From: FEB-10 sp963710645
GTDB lineage: Bacteria; Acidobacteriota; Thermoanaerobaculia; Thermoanaerobaculales; Sulfomarinibacteraceae
Length of the DNA: 64,000 nt
Direction of reading: 5' to 3'
Assembly (NCBI GenBank): GCA_963710645.1
Contig: CAVQBD010000009.1
Span: 1,550,001 to 1,614,000, forward strand
In this document: positions 1 through 8,406 of the stretch, in pieces
Layout: the number at the start of each line of letters is the position of its first letter
Numbering within the stretch: position 1 is the stretch's first letter
Translations under genes and position numbers: made by a program
The notes under the pieces: model-generated
The model's database searches: none
What the model saw: only the letters and a program-made list of their open reading frames with translations
What the model was told of the DNA's origin: nothing

Positions 1-5
1 CGCGG

Positions 6-1025
6 GTGGGCTTCAAGAAGGTGCGCAAGATCGGACTCGTGGTCTTCGTGGCCATAGCTTTGGTGGCCGCGGCAATCGGGTTTCGGAGGACTTCTTCATC
101 GGCAAATGGAGCCGAGACACTGACCGTCGCGTTTGTTCCAAAGGCCTTGAATTCGCCGTTCTGGGCCGATATGGAACGAGGGGCCGAGGATGAGGCCGCC
201 GCACTGGGAATTCAGCTCGTATCCCTGGCGGCCGAACGCGAGACCGATGTGGAACGCCAATACCAGATCATCGAGAATCTCATCCAACAGAAGGTGGACG
301 CCATTCTCCTTTCGCCGGCGGGTTCCAAGGAGCTGGTACCGGCCGTCCGGAAGGCCAATGATGCGGGCATACCGGTGCTGATCCTCGACACCCGGATCGA
401 TTCGGCAGCGGCGGAGTCGGTGGGCGCTGTGACGATGACCTATATCGGATCGGACAACTTCGAGGGCGGAAGGGTGGCCGGCCGCTACCTTGCTGAAGAG
501 CTTGGCGGGCGAGGCCATGTGGCGATCATCGAAGGCATCTCCGGCCACGAGACGGCGGACCAGCGGCGATTGGGGTTTGTGGACGGGCTCGAGTCCTCTC
601 CCGGAGTTCGGGTTGCGGCGAGCCAAACGGCCAACTGGGAACGGGCCCGAGCCTACACGGTTGCCGAGAATCTGCTGCAGTCCCACCCTCAATTGACCGG
701 CATCTTTGCGGCCAACGACGAGATGGCCCTCGGTGCGCTGGAGGCCGTTGCGGCCGCCGGGCGTTTGGACCGCATCCGCATCATCGGGTTCGACGCGATT
801 CCGGATGCCGTCATCAATATTCGATCCGGGCGGCTGCTGGGATCGGTCGCACAGTTTCCAGGCGAGATGGGTCGGCTCGGGGTCCGGCATGCCGTGGCTC
901 TGTTGAGGGATGGCACCGCACCTCCCCCCGAAATCCTCACCCGGGTGGAGATGATCGACGTTGGGAATGTGGATCTCTTCGCGCCAGAAGATTCCACCGA
1001 GGTCCAATCCGAGGAGAACCCGTGA
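6..1025 (+). CDS. Sugar ABC transporter substrate-binding protein (RbsB-like)
   Basis: Type-I periplasmic binding protein that would capture a sugar or polyol for an ABC importer. Residues 1-28 form a basic and then hydrophobic export signal (VVFVAIALVAAAIGF). The two-lobed binding fold follows from about residue 41, with family motifs NSPFWADMERGAEDEA, QKVDAILLSPAGS, IPVLILDTRID and GIFAANDEMALGALEA. The length of 339 aa is normal for RbsB/XylF-type proteins. The GTG at position 6 is the first start in view; translation could begin outside the window. Its stop overlaps the GTG start of the ATPase gene by 4 bp, so the two are translationally coupled. No permease gene is present to the right, so it must lie to the left. 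Because phytase and inositol genes follow, inositol is a reasonable ligand, but that is inference from position only. Confidence 0.85.
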   Translation: MGFKKVRKIGLVVFVAIALVAAAIGFRRTSSSANGAETLTVAFVPKALNSPFWADMERGAEDEAAALGIQLVSLAAERETDVERQYQIIENLIQQKVDAILLSPAGSKELVPAVRKANDAGIPVLILDTRIDSAAAESVGAVTMTYIGSDNFEGGRVAGRYLAEELGGRGHVAIIEGISGHETADQRRLGFVDGLESSPGVRVAASQTANWERARAYTVAENLLQSHPQLTGIFAANDEMALGALEAVAAAGRLDRIRIIGFDAIPDAVINIRSGRLLGSVAQFPGEMGRLGVRHAVALLRDGTAPPPEILTRVEMIDVGNVDLFAPEDSTEVQSEENP

Positions 1026-2518
1026 CGGCTGCCGAATCGCTGCTGCGCATGGAGGGCATCTGCAAGCGGTTCCCCGGTGTCCAGGCGCTGTCCGATGCCG
1101 ACCTCGATGTCCGGTCCGGCGAGGTCCACGTGTTGCTCGGCGAGAACGGAGCAGGCAAGTCGACCCTGATGAAAATTCTGTGCGGTCAGTATTCGGCCGA
1201 CACGGGAGAGATGAACCTGGCCGGCGACATGATTCGACCGGAAAGCCCAATGGAGGCTTCGCGATTGGGTTTGGTCATGATCCACCAGGAGCTCAACCTC
1301 GTGCCGGGTCTTTCGGTGGCGGAGAATATCTTCCTGGGTCACGAGTTGTGCCGCTGCTCCTTGATGCGGACCCGACCCATGCGCAAGACATCGGAAGAAC
1401 TGCTGCACCGGCTGGGCTGCCATATTGATCCCGACGCTCCGGTGGCCTTGCTTTCTGTGGCGGAGCAACAGTTGGTGGAGATCGCTCGTGCCCTGAGGGA
1501 AGAAGCTCGGGTGCTGGTGATGGACGAGCCCACCGCGGCCCTTTCCGACGCCGAGATCGAGGCTCTTTTCGACGTGATCAGATCCATCTGCCGAGACGGC
1601 GTCCCGGTCATCTACATTTCTCATCGGATGAAGGAGATCTTTGCCATCGGAGACCGGGTCACGGTGATGCGGGACGGCCGTACCGTGGGAACCCGATCGG
1701 TGGAGGCAACCGACGTTGGCGAGCTTGTTCGGCTGATGGTGGGCCGCACCATCGACGAACAGATCGCCAAGCGCCAGGTGCCCATCGGCGACACTGTGCT
1801 GGAGGTCCGTGGGCTGGGCCGCGACGGTGTGCTCTCGCCGGTGGATCTCGCCGTGCGGTCGGGAGAGATCGTCGGTGTCGCCGGGCTCATGGGTTCAGGG
1901 CGAACCGAGCTGGCCCGCGCCATTTTCGGCGCCGATCCCATCGACTCCGGGTCGGTCACGGTGGCCGACACGACCATGTTCCATCCGACGCCTTCGGCGT
2001 CCATCGCCGCGGGTCTCGGATTCCTCACCGAGGACCGCAAACAACAGGGTCTCGTGCTGTTGTGCTCGGTGACCGAGAACATCACCCTGACGAGCCTCGA
2101 CGATGTGTCGCACTTCGGTGTGCTGGATCTCGGCGCGGAGGCCCGGCGCGCGGAGGTCCTGGTTCAGAAGCTAGGGATTCGTGCGGCCTCCCTGGATCAG
2201 GAGGTGGTGAACCTGTCCGGGGGCAACCAGCAGAAAGTCGTGCTGGCCCGGTGGCTGGCGGCCCAATGCCGTGTGCTGCTCTTCGATGAGCCCACCCGCG
2301 GCATCGACGTGGCCGGCAAGGCCGAGATCTACGAGCTGATCGGCGAGTTGGTCGAGCAGGGTGTGGCGGTGCTGCTGATCTCCAGCGAGATGCCCGAGTT
2401 ACTGGGTCTTTCCGACCGAATCGCCGTTATGCACGAGGGCGCCCTCCAGGGTGTGCTGCCCCGTTCGGATCTGACCCAGGAGCGGGTGATGGCTCTCGCC
2501 CTGGGTGAGACATCCTAA
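1022..2518 (+). CDS. Sugar ABC transporter ATP-binding protein (RbsA/MglA-like, tandem ABC domains)
   Basis: Energising subunit of a CUT2-type sugar importer, with two fused nucleotide-binding domains in 498 aa as is usual for RbsA/MglA/XylG. The first domain has Walker A GENGAGKST (40-48), signature LSVAEQQ (144-150) and Walker B LVMDEPTAAL (165-174). The second has a degenerate P-loop GLMGSGRTE (288-296), signature LSGGNQQ (398-404) and FDEPTRGID (421-429). The altered second P-loop is typical of this family. The gene starts at a GTG that overlaps the stop of the binding-protein gene. Its 3' end overlaps the convergent HAD gene by 4 bp. Confidence 0.92.
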   Translation: MTAAESLLRMEGICKRFPGVQALSDADLDVRSGEVHVLLGENGAGKSTLMKILCGQYSADTGEMNLAGDMIRPESPMEASRLGLVMIHQELNLVPGLSVAENIFLGHELCRCSLMRTRPMRKTSEELLHRLGCHIDPDAPVALLSVAEQQLVEIARALREEARVLVMDEPTAALSDAEIEALFDVIRSICRDGVPVIYISHRMKEIFAIGDRVTVMRDGRTVGTRSVEATDVGELVRLMVGRTIDEQIAKRQVPIGDTVLEVRGLGRDGVLSPVDLAVRSGEIVGVAGLMGSGRTELARAIFGADPIDSGSVTVADTTMFHPTPSASIAAGLGFLTEDRKQQGLVLLCSVTENITLTSLDDVSHFGVLDLGAEARRAEVLVQKLGIRAASLDQEVVNLSGGNQQKVVLARWLAAQCRVLLFDEPTRGIDVAGKAEIYELIGELVEQGVAVLLISSEMPELLGLSDRIAVMHEGALQGVLPRSDLTQERVMALALGETS

Positions 2519-3132
2519 CGATCTGACAGCACTCCCAACCGGTCCAGCCGTTCTTCGAGTTCGACGATCCCGTCGGTCAGAAAGGCCGTCAGACCCGCCC
2601 GTTGGGCCGCCTCCACGTTAACGGCCGTGTCGTCAAAAAAGCAGACCCGACTCGCGTCCACCGCGAGCTTCTGAACCACATGGTCGAAGATCTCGGCCTC
2701 GGGTTTGACCGATCCGATCTCGTTCGAGAAGAAACAGCGCTCGATAAATGGACTGATGGCCTCACTGTGCAGCGGGGTGTGGAGCTCGTTCGAGTTGCTG
2801 AGGCAGGCGAGCCGGTAGTCCTTACGGATGCGACCGAGGAGCTGCCCCGCACCGGGATAGAGACCGCGCGCCCAGCCTGTGAAGAGGTCGAGGAATGCGT
2901 CGGGGGACATGGTCAGATTCCACTCGGTGAGGGAGCCTTCCGCGAACTGCCGCGGCGTCATCTCGCCGCGTTCGAAGAGGCGAACGGACTCCGAGCTGAT
3001 CCAACGCTGGCGGACCACCGTGCGGGGCAGCGGTTTTGAAAGCAACGGGCCCATTTCCTCGAACCCGGCAAAATCGATCAAAACTCCCCCGAGATCGAAG
3101 AGCAGGACGTCAAAGAGATGATGATTGGTCAC
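2515..3132 (-). CDS. HAD-superfamily phosphatase (subfamily IA, YihX-like)
   Basis: Cytoplasmic haloacid-dehalogenase-type phosphatase of 205 aa. Motif I is FDLGGVLID near the N-terminus (nucleophile D13). The position two residues on is Gly instead of Asp, as in the YihX and epoxide-hydrolase-N-like branch. Motif II is CLSNSNELH, and motif IV is FFDDTAVNVEAA near the C-terminus. The start overlaps the stop of the upstream phytase gene by 4 bp (ATGA), so the two are coupled. The context suggests a sugar- or inositol-phosphate substrate; the sequence does not fix it. Confidence 0.85.
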   Translation of the reverse strand: MTNHHLFDVLLFDLGGVLIDFAGFEEMGPLLSKPLPRTVVRQRWISSESVRLFERGEMTPRQFAEGSLTEWNLTMSPDAFLDLFTGWARGLYPGAGQLLGRIRKDYRLACLSNSNELHTPLHSEAISPFIERCFFSNEIGSVKPEAEIFDHVVQKLAVDASRVCFFDDTAVNVEAAQRAGLTAFLTDGIVELEERLDRLGVLSDR

Positions 3133-4325
3133 GACTCCGGGATCACTCCATTGGGAGCCTTGACGAGATCGTCACCGGCGATGTCGTCCCACGAATAGAG
3201 CTGGAAGGTCCCGTCGTCCGACATGGCGACGAAGATGCCCGACGGGAACCGATCGTCGAGGACCGCCGAGGTGACCTCAGACCCGTCGCTCTCGTTGGTG
3301 GAAGTCCGCACCACCTTGACGAGCCGGTGGTCGTGCGGATCGCCGGGTTCTCCCTCACGTGTGAAGATCCGGAACGCGTTGCCCTGCTGGTCTGAGACCA
3401 GGATGTAGCCCGTTCCGTCGTTGATCGTGTAGATCGAAATTCCCTCGCGTTGATCGGCGAAGCCATCTGTGCCGAAGATCGCGAGCTCGACGTTCGCATC
3501 CGGGTGATCGGGGTCCGCGTGGTACTTCCTGACCCCTGCCAGCTCGTCCGAGTAGTAGACGTAGCCGAGGGAGTCGTCGATGGCCACCGATTCGATCTCG
3601 CCGAGTTCGGGCACGCCCTCGTCCATGCTGGTTGCATCGCTGAACGTCCCGAACTCGCGCACCTTGCGTCCCACAACGTGTCCGCCACCGTCATCCTCGA
3701 GCCGGTACTGCCAGAGGTAGGCCCCGGAGGGTCCGGTCTTGCGGCTGACGACTGCAAACACGGCGCTATCGGAGGGACGCTTGTAGAGCGCGATCCCCAT
3801 CGGCAGACGAAGCTCGGGAGCCTCTCCCTCGAAAACCGGGATTCCGCCGTTGTCGATCAAGGTCATCTCAGGCAGACGGAAGACTCGCAGGGTGTTTTTC
3901 GGGCGTTCGGTGGCGACGGCGATGTCGATCGTCTCGCCACCGAGGTTGAAGCCGTACTCGACGTCGATGTTGTTCATCCGCTCGAGGCCGCTGACGGATC
4001 TTTCGGGGAGGATCCTGCCTTCGAGGTCGAAGACGAAAATCGCCCCGGCCTTGTCGGTGCCGAGGATGAGGCTCTTGCTCGGGTCATCCGGATTCAGCCA
4101 GATGGCGGGATCATCGGAGTCCCTGAGGACCTCTTCAGTCACCACCACCGGTGTGATCACTGGCCCCGGGCTCAGGTTGGTCGGGGCCGGATCGGGCTCC
4201 GTGGTCACAGGTGGTGTGTCGGGCGCGCAGGAGATAAGGCTGAAAGCCATTAGTGCGACGACACACGCAAAGATCAGGTTGCCAATGGATTCGAGTTGGG
4301 TGTGGAATCGGAGTGATCTTTTCAC
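3129..4325 (-). CDS. Beta-propeller phytase, predicted lipoprotein
   Basis: Calcium-dependent beta-propeller phytase that removes phosphates from myo-inositol hexakisphosphate outside the cytoplasm. Both family signature blocks are visible: DSDDPAIW around residues 69-76, and NNIDVEYG at 118-125 followed by ETIDIAVATER at 131-141. The blade-like repeat pattern runs through the remaining 270 residues. The N-terminus is a type-II signal with lipobox LISC (Cys33), then a Pro/Thr-rich linker to about residue 60, so the enzyme should be membrane-anchored outside the cytoplasm. Total length is 398 aa; Bacillus enzymes have about 380. It lies downstream of the lacI-type gene in the same direction and is coupled to the HAD phosphatase, which points to co-regulation with the inositol operon. 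Confidence 0.9.
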   Translation of the reverse strand: MKRSLRFHTQLESIGNLIFACVVALMAFSLISCAPDTPPVTTEPDPAPTNLSPGPVITPVVVTEEVLRDSDDPAIWLNPDDPSKSLILGTDKAGAIFVFDLEGRILPERSVSGLERMNNIDVEYGFNLGGETIDIAVATERPKNTLRVFRLPEMTLIDNGGIPVFEGEAPELRLPMGIALYKRPSDSAVFAVVSRKTGPSGAYLWQYRLEDDGGGHVVGRKVREFGTFSDATSMDEGVPELGEIESVAIDDSLGYVYYSDELAGVRKYHADPDHPDANVELAIFGTDGFADQREGISIYTINDGTGYILVSDQQGNAFRIFTREGEPGDPHDHRLVKVVRTSTNESDGSEVTSAVLDDRFPSGIFVAMSDDGTFQLYSWDDIAGDDLVKAPNGVIPES

Positions 4326-4384
4326 GGGGTTCCTCCTGTGCTTTGAGTCTTGGATGCGTCAGAGTCCGGCATGGTTCATAGCCC

Positions 4385-5458
4385 TCAGTTTTTGGGCTGG
4401 TTGTCTGGCGGCGGCGGGGCGGTTGTGGACCGCACCACCAGGCTGGGTGCCACGACCTCGTGGCGGGGCGTGGTCCGCCCCTCGTGAATACGTTCGAACA
4501 AAAGATCCATGGCTTTTCGCCCCATGTCCTCTCCGGGCTGGTGAATGCTGGTCAGCGAGACGTGACGCAGGGCGGCCAACGAAGTGTTGTCGTAGCCGAC
4601 CAGAGAGACATCTCGGGGAATCTCCAAACCCGCCTCCTCGAGGGCGTTGAGGATGCCGATGGCGCACAGATCGTTGGCTGCGATGATGGCCGTGGGCAGC
4701 ATCTGCTGTTCGAGAAGAACCTGTCCACCCCGGTAGCCACCAGATTCGGTGAACCCGCCTTCGACAATGGTCATGTGGTCGGTCAGGCCATGACGACCCA
4801 TGGCCCGCTCGTACCCTGTGCGGCGTCTGCGCGCCGCCTCACTCTCACGCCCGGCCACGTGTGCGATGGCGCGGTGGCCGAGGTCCACGCAATGATCCAC
4901 CGCGATCTCGGCACCCATCTCGTTGTCGATGGTGAGGCTGTCGGTAAATTCGTCCGAGGTCCGCCGGCCGAGCACGACCACCGGCACGGCTGGCGCGGCA
5001 TGTTCGATCGTGGCGTCATCGATTCTCGAGGTTGCCAGGACCAGCCCGTCGACTCTGAGTTCGAGGAAGCTCTCGATGGCCTCGGTCTCCAGATCCCGTC
5101 GGCGGTCGCTGGTGTTGATCAGGGCCTTGTAACCGAGCCCCGCGGCTTCGTTGAGGATCCCGGAGATGACATCGCCGTTGAAAGGGTTGCGAAGGTCCGA
5201 CACCACCACACCGATGATCCTCGTCCGGCGCTGGACCAGACCCCGGGCCATGGCGTTTGGGCGGTAGTCCAGGTCGGTGATGGCCTGGAGAACCGCTTCC
5301 CGTCGGATACCGCTGACCCTATCGTCGCCGCGGATCACCATGGACACGAGGGATTTGGATACACCGGCTCGGTCGGCGACGTCGAGAATTGTCGGTTTGC
5401 GTCGCCGAATTGAGATTTTGGTGCTTTTTCTTGGTGGTGCCACTTGACTTCGGTCCAT
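4385..5458 (-). CDS. LacI-family transcriptional repressor of the phytate/inositol locus
   Basis: 357-aa LacI/GalR regulator. After an N-terminal basic extension of about 20 residues, the helix-turn-helix and hinge region begins at KPTILDVADRAGVSKSLVSM and continues to a PNAMARGL hinge helix. The sugar-binding core follows, with PBP-I motifs (VSDLRNPFNGDVISGI, VVVLGRR, AIIAANDLCAIGILNAL, VSLVGYDN). It is divergent from the TonB-receptor operon. The 232-bp region between them carries three copies of a perfect palindrome of the kind LacI proteins bind, so it probably controls both directions including itself. The effector is unknown; inositol or an inosose would fit the neighbours. In Thermotoga the equivalent locus is said to use a ROK regulator, so the regulator type would differ. 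Confidence 0.9.
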   Translation of the reverse strand: MDRSQVAPPRKSTKISIRRRKPTILDVADRAGVSKSLVSMVIRGDDRVSGIRREAVLQAITDLDYRPNAMARGLVQRRTRIIGVVVSDLRNPFNGDVISGILNEAAGLGYKALINTSDRRRDLETEAIESFLELRVDGLVLATSRIDDATIEHAAPAVPVVVLGRRTSDEFTDSLTIDNEMGAEIAVDHCVDLGHRAIAHVAGRESEAARRRRTGYERAMGRHGLTDHMTIVEGGFTESGGYRGGQVLLEQQMLPTAIIAANDLCAIGILNALEEAGLEIPRDVSLVGYDNTSLAALRHVSLTSIHQPGEDMGRKAMDLLFERIHEGRTTPRHEVVAPSLVVRSTTAPPPPDNQPKN

Positions 5459-5477
5459 TCCGTGGATAGATTCGTAA

Positions 5478-5489
5478 TGGAACGTTCCA
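5478..5489. promoter_or_regulatory. LacI operator copy 1 (TGGAACGTTCCA)
   Basis: Perfect 12-bp palindrome 20 bp upstream of the lacI-type start codon, well placed for autorepression. Identical to the copies at 5522 and 5603. Confidence 0.8.
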
Positions 5490-5521
5490 ATTGTATCTCA
5501 AGAAGAACGCTCTTGGCAAGA

Positions 5522-5533
5522 TGGAACGTTCCA
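5522..5533. promoter_or_regulatory. LacI operator copy 2 (TGGAACGTTCCA)
   Basis: Perfect 12-bp palindrome identical to copies 1 and 3, in the middle of the divergent spacer. Confidence 0.8.
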
Positions 5534-5602
5534 AGGTCAATCAGAAAGGACAACAGTAATGAGATCATCCGACCCAGGGGTTTCATGTTTTCCCTCGGGG
5601 GA

Positions 5603-5614
5603 TGGAACGTTCCA
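5603..5614. promoter_or_regulatory. LacI operator copy 3 (TGGAACGTTCCA)
   Basis: Perfect 12-bp palindrome 77 bp before the TonB-receptor start codon, suited to block that promoter. Confidence 0.8.
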
Positions 5615-5690
5615 ACGATCGGTTTGGGGGATCGGTCGTGCGAACTGAACGGCCCGGTTTGGGCCATGAACCAAGGAGAGGGAGGTAGCA

Positions 5691-8390
5691 ATGACGTCAC
5701 ATCGTTTCACCCGATACAGGACAGTCTCAACCTTCACACTCGTGATGGCTCTGGTGTCGATCACTGCGGTGGCGCAGGACGGGACCGGGGTCATCACCGG
5801 AACGGTGACTGGATCTGCGGGCAATGCCATTGAGAGCTGTCGGGTCACCATTGAGGACATGAACAGGGAAGCCACCACCGGGATGGACGGCACATACCGG
5901 TTGGCTCCGGTACCGGCAGGAGAGAGAACCCTGGTCTTCAGTTTTCTCGGGCTGCAACCGGGAACCGCCACGGTGACGGTTGTGGCGGGTGAGACCGTCA
6001 ACCTGGACATGACCCTTCTCTACGGTGGTGAGATCGAGGTTCGTGGATCACCGTTGCTGGTCGGGCAGGCAAAAGCGCTCAACCAGCAAAAGAACGCCAT
6101 CAATATCTCGAACATCGTGGCCGCCGACCAGATCGGCCGCTTCCCCGACAAGAATGCCTCCGAGGCGACCCAGCGAGTGCCCGGTGTCAGTCTGGCGCGC
6201 GACATGGGTGAGGGCCGTTACGTCATCATCCGCGGCACCGAGGCCAGGCTCAACTCGACCACGGTCAACGGCGAGCGGATTCCGTCGCCGGAAGCGGGCG
6301 TCCGGAACGTCGCCCTCGACACCATCCCGGCTGATCTCCTGGGCTCGATCGTGGTTTCGAAGGCCCTGAGACCGGACATGGACGGCGACTCCATCGGCGG
6401 CACCGTCGATCTGGTGACCATGAGGGCTCCCGAAGAGACTCGGGTGTCGGCCGCCCTTGGTTTTGGCTACAGCGAGCTGATGGAAGAAACAGCCCCCACC
6501 GGCACTGCCACCTTCGGGACTCGATTCGGACCCGATTCGAAGTGGGGTGTGCTGGTATCGGGAAGTTATAGCGACACCAAGCGTGGGGCCGACAACATCG
6601 AGCCGGCGTACGACGACGGCGAACTCGAAGAACTCGAGATGCGCGATTACACCACCGAGCGTCAGCGGTCCGGCATCACAGCCGACCTCGACTACCGGGC
6701 AAACGCCCGCTCGAACTACTATCTCCGCGGTCTTTGGACCAACTACGTCGACGATGAAATCCGGCGCGCCAAGACCAACAAGGTTGCCGATGAGGAACTC
6801 GAGCGATCGCTCAAGGACCGCAAGCAGGAGTCCTACATCAACTCCATTTCCTTCGGCGGCGAGAACAACATCGGTGAGGCCTTCGTCCTCGACTACCGCG
6901 TGATGTACAACAAATCACAAGAAGAAACCGACCACCAGTACACCTCGGCCTTCGAGATGGGAGACGTGATCTTTGATACCAACGTCAGTCCCGATTCCAT
7001 CGACCCGAACAACATTCAGGCCAATCCGCTAAACGAGGATCCCGCCGATTTCTGGTTCGCGGACATCGAGGACCTGAGCAAGCAAGCCCACGAGGAGGAC
7101 TTTGTCCTCGCCGCCAACCTCACCAAGGGCTTCTACAAAAACGCAGGTTTCAGCGGGCTTTGGAAGGTGGGCGCGAAGTACCGGACCAAGAACAAAGACC
7201 AAAACTACGACGTCTACGACCTCGAGGCGGATGACGACTTGAACATGGTTCCGTTTCTGGACGACTGGAACTCCGAGACCCCGTTCTTCAACGGGATCTA
7301 TGGTGATCAAATTTTCCCGTTCCAGGACCCCGATCTCATGAGGGAGCTCGGCGCGAGCGGGCTCCTGGAATCCGAGAGAAATCTGGAGGAGGATCTCGCC
7401 GACTTCGATATCACCGAGGACACCCTGGCCGCCTATGCCCTGGGCGAATTCCTCTTCGGCGCGAAATCCACCTTCATGGGTGGCGTTCGAGTGGAGAGCA
7501 CGTCGGATGACTACATGGCCTACGAGCTGATCCTGGATGAAGAAGGAGACGCGGTGTCGCTGTTGCCGGTTTATGGCGACAAGAGTTGGACCGAGTGGCT
7601 GCCCCAGTTCCACTTCATCTACAAGACCGGAAACGACTCTCAGCTCCGCGCCGCCATCACCCGCAGTCTGGCCCGGCCAAACTTCGAGGACATGGCCCCG
7701 TGGCGGCTGACCAACCTGGAGGACCGTGAAGTCGAACTCGGCAATCCCGATCTGGATGTCACCACCGCCTGGAACCTCGATCTCATGTGGGAGAAGTACC
7801 TGCAACCGGTGGGCATCCTCTCGGCTGGGGTCTTCTACAAAGACCTGACCGACTACATCTACATCTTCCAGGTCGATGACGTCATCGAAGGCGAAGATGT
7901 GGAAATCACCCAGCCGCGAAACGGCGACAAGGGCACCTTGGCGGGCCTCGAGTTCGCCTTCCAAAACCAGTTCACAAACTGGGATGGATTCTGGGGAGGA
8001 TTTGGTCTCTACCTCAACTACACCTACGTCGACTCCGACGCCAAGTACCCGGACCGTGAGTCTACCTCGCTGCCCGGGCAGTCGGAACACGTGGGCAACC
8101 TCGCGCTGGTCTACGAGAAGTACGGCATCACCACCCGGCTGGCATACAACTACAACGGCAAACAGCTGATTGAGGTTGGCGGGGACGCCGACGAGGATAT
8201 TTATGTCGACGACCACGGCCAGCTCGACTTCATGTTCCGTATCCAGGTCGCGAAGAGGTTCAGCATCATCGCCGAGATCATCAACATCACCGACGAGCCG
8301 TACACCGCCTATGAAGGCACCCCGGACCGGATCCGCCAGCAGGAGTACTACAGCTGGTGGGCGACGCTCGGCGTGAGGTTCGACCTTTAG
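5691..8390 (+). CDS. TonB-dependent outer-membrane receptor (probable phytate/inositol-compound uptake)
   Basis: 899-aa outer-membrane receptor. A signal peptide (1 to about 29, ending AVAQ) is followed by a carboxypeptidase-regulatory-like domain (about 31-110, GVITGTVTGSAGNAIES). Next come the plug (about 125-245, including IPADLLGSIVVSKALRPDMD and IGGTVDLV) and a long beta-barrel rich in aromatic and acidic residues, ending WWATLGVRFDL. It is the first gene of the rightward operon, directly downstream of the three LacI operators, with RBS GGAGAGGGAGG. The substrate is inferred only from the phytase and inositol genes around it: inositol phosphates, inositol or an inositol glycoside are all possible. 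Confidence 0.92.
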   Translation: MTSHRFTRYRTVSTFTLVMALVSITAVAQDGTGVITGTVTGSAGNAIESCRVTIEDMNREATTGMDGTYRLAPVPAGERTLVFSFLGLQPGTATVTVVAGETVNLDMTLLYGGEIEVRGSPLLVGQAKALNQQKNAINISNIVAADQIGRFPDKNASEATQRVPGVSLARDMGEGRYVIIRGTEARLNSTTVNGERIPSPEAGVRNVALDTIPADLLGSIVVSKALRPDMDGDSIGGTVDLVTMRAPEETRVSAALGFGYSELMEETAPTGTATFGTRFGPDSKWGVLVSGSYSDTKRGADNIEPAYDDGELEELEMRDYTTERQRSGITADLDYRANARSNYYLRGLWTNYVDDEIRRAKTNKVADEELERSLKDRKQESYINSISFGGENNIGEAFVLDYRVMYNKSQEETDHQYTSAFEMGDVIFDTNVSPDSIDPNNIQANPLNEDPADFWFADIEDLSKQAHEEDFVLAANLTKGFYKNAGFSGLWKVGAKYRTKNKDQNYDVYDLEADDDLNMVPFLDDWNSETPFFNGIYGDQIFPFQDPDLMRELGASGLLESERNLEEDLADFDITEDTLAAYALGEFLFGAKSTFMGGVRVESTSDDYMAYELILDEEGDAVSLLPVYGDKSWTEWLPQFHFIYKTGNDSQLRAAITRSLARPNFEDMAPWRLTNLEDREVELGNPDLDVTTAWNLDLMWEKYLQPVGILSAGVFYKDLTDYIYIFQVDDVIEGEDVEITQPRNGDKGTLAGLEFAFQNQFTNWDGFWGGFGLYLNYTYVDSDAKYPDRESTSLPGQSEHVGNLALVYEKYGITTRLAYNYNGKQLIEVGGDADEDIYVDDHGQLDFMFRIQVAKRFSIIAEIINITDEPYTAYEGTPDRIRQQEYYSWWATLGVRFDL

Positions 8391-8406
8391 GGAAACGAGA
8401 AACATC

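Larger units (their letters stand above)
5459..5690. promoter_or_regulatory. Divergent control region with three LacI-type operators
   Basis: Spacer of 232 bp between the lacI-type gene (leftward) and the TonB receptor gene (rightward). It holds three exact copies of TGGAACGTTCCA whose first bases are 44 and 81 bp apart. These spacings are close to 4 and 8 helical turns, which would suit looping between repressor dimers. A weaker, partly symmetric site (AAGAACGCTCTT, 5503-5514) lies between the first two. A strong ribosome-binding site (GGAGAGGGAGG) precedes the receptor start. I could not assign -35/-10 boxes with confidence. Confidence 0.8.

Noticed and set aside
689..1624. Long minus-strand frames opposite the ABC transporter genes, and many similar frames elsewhere
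   Set aside because: They are shadows of high-GC genes: low-complexity Arg/Pro/Ser-rich products with no domain signal or RBS.
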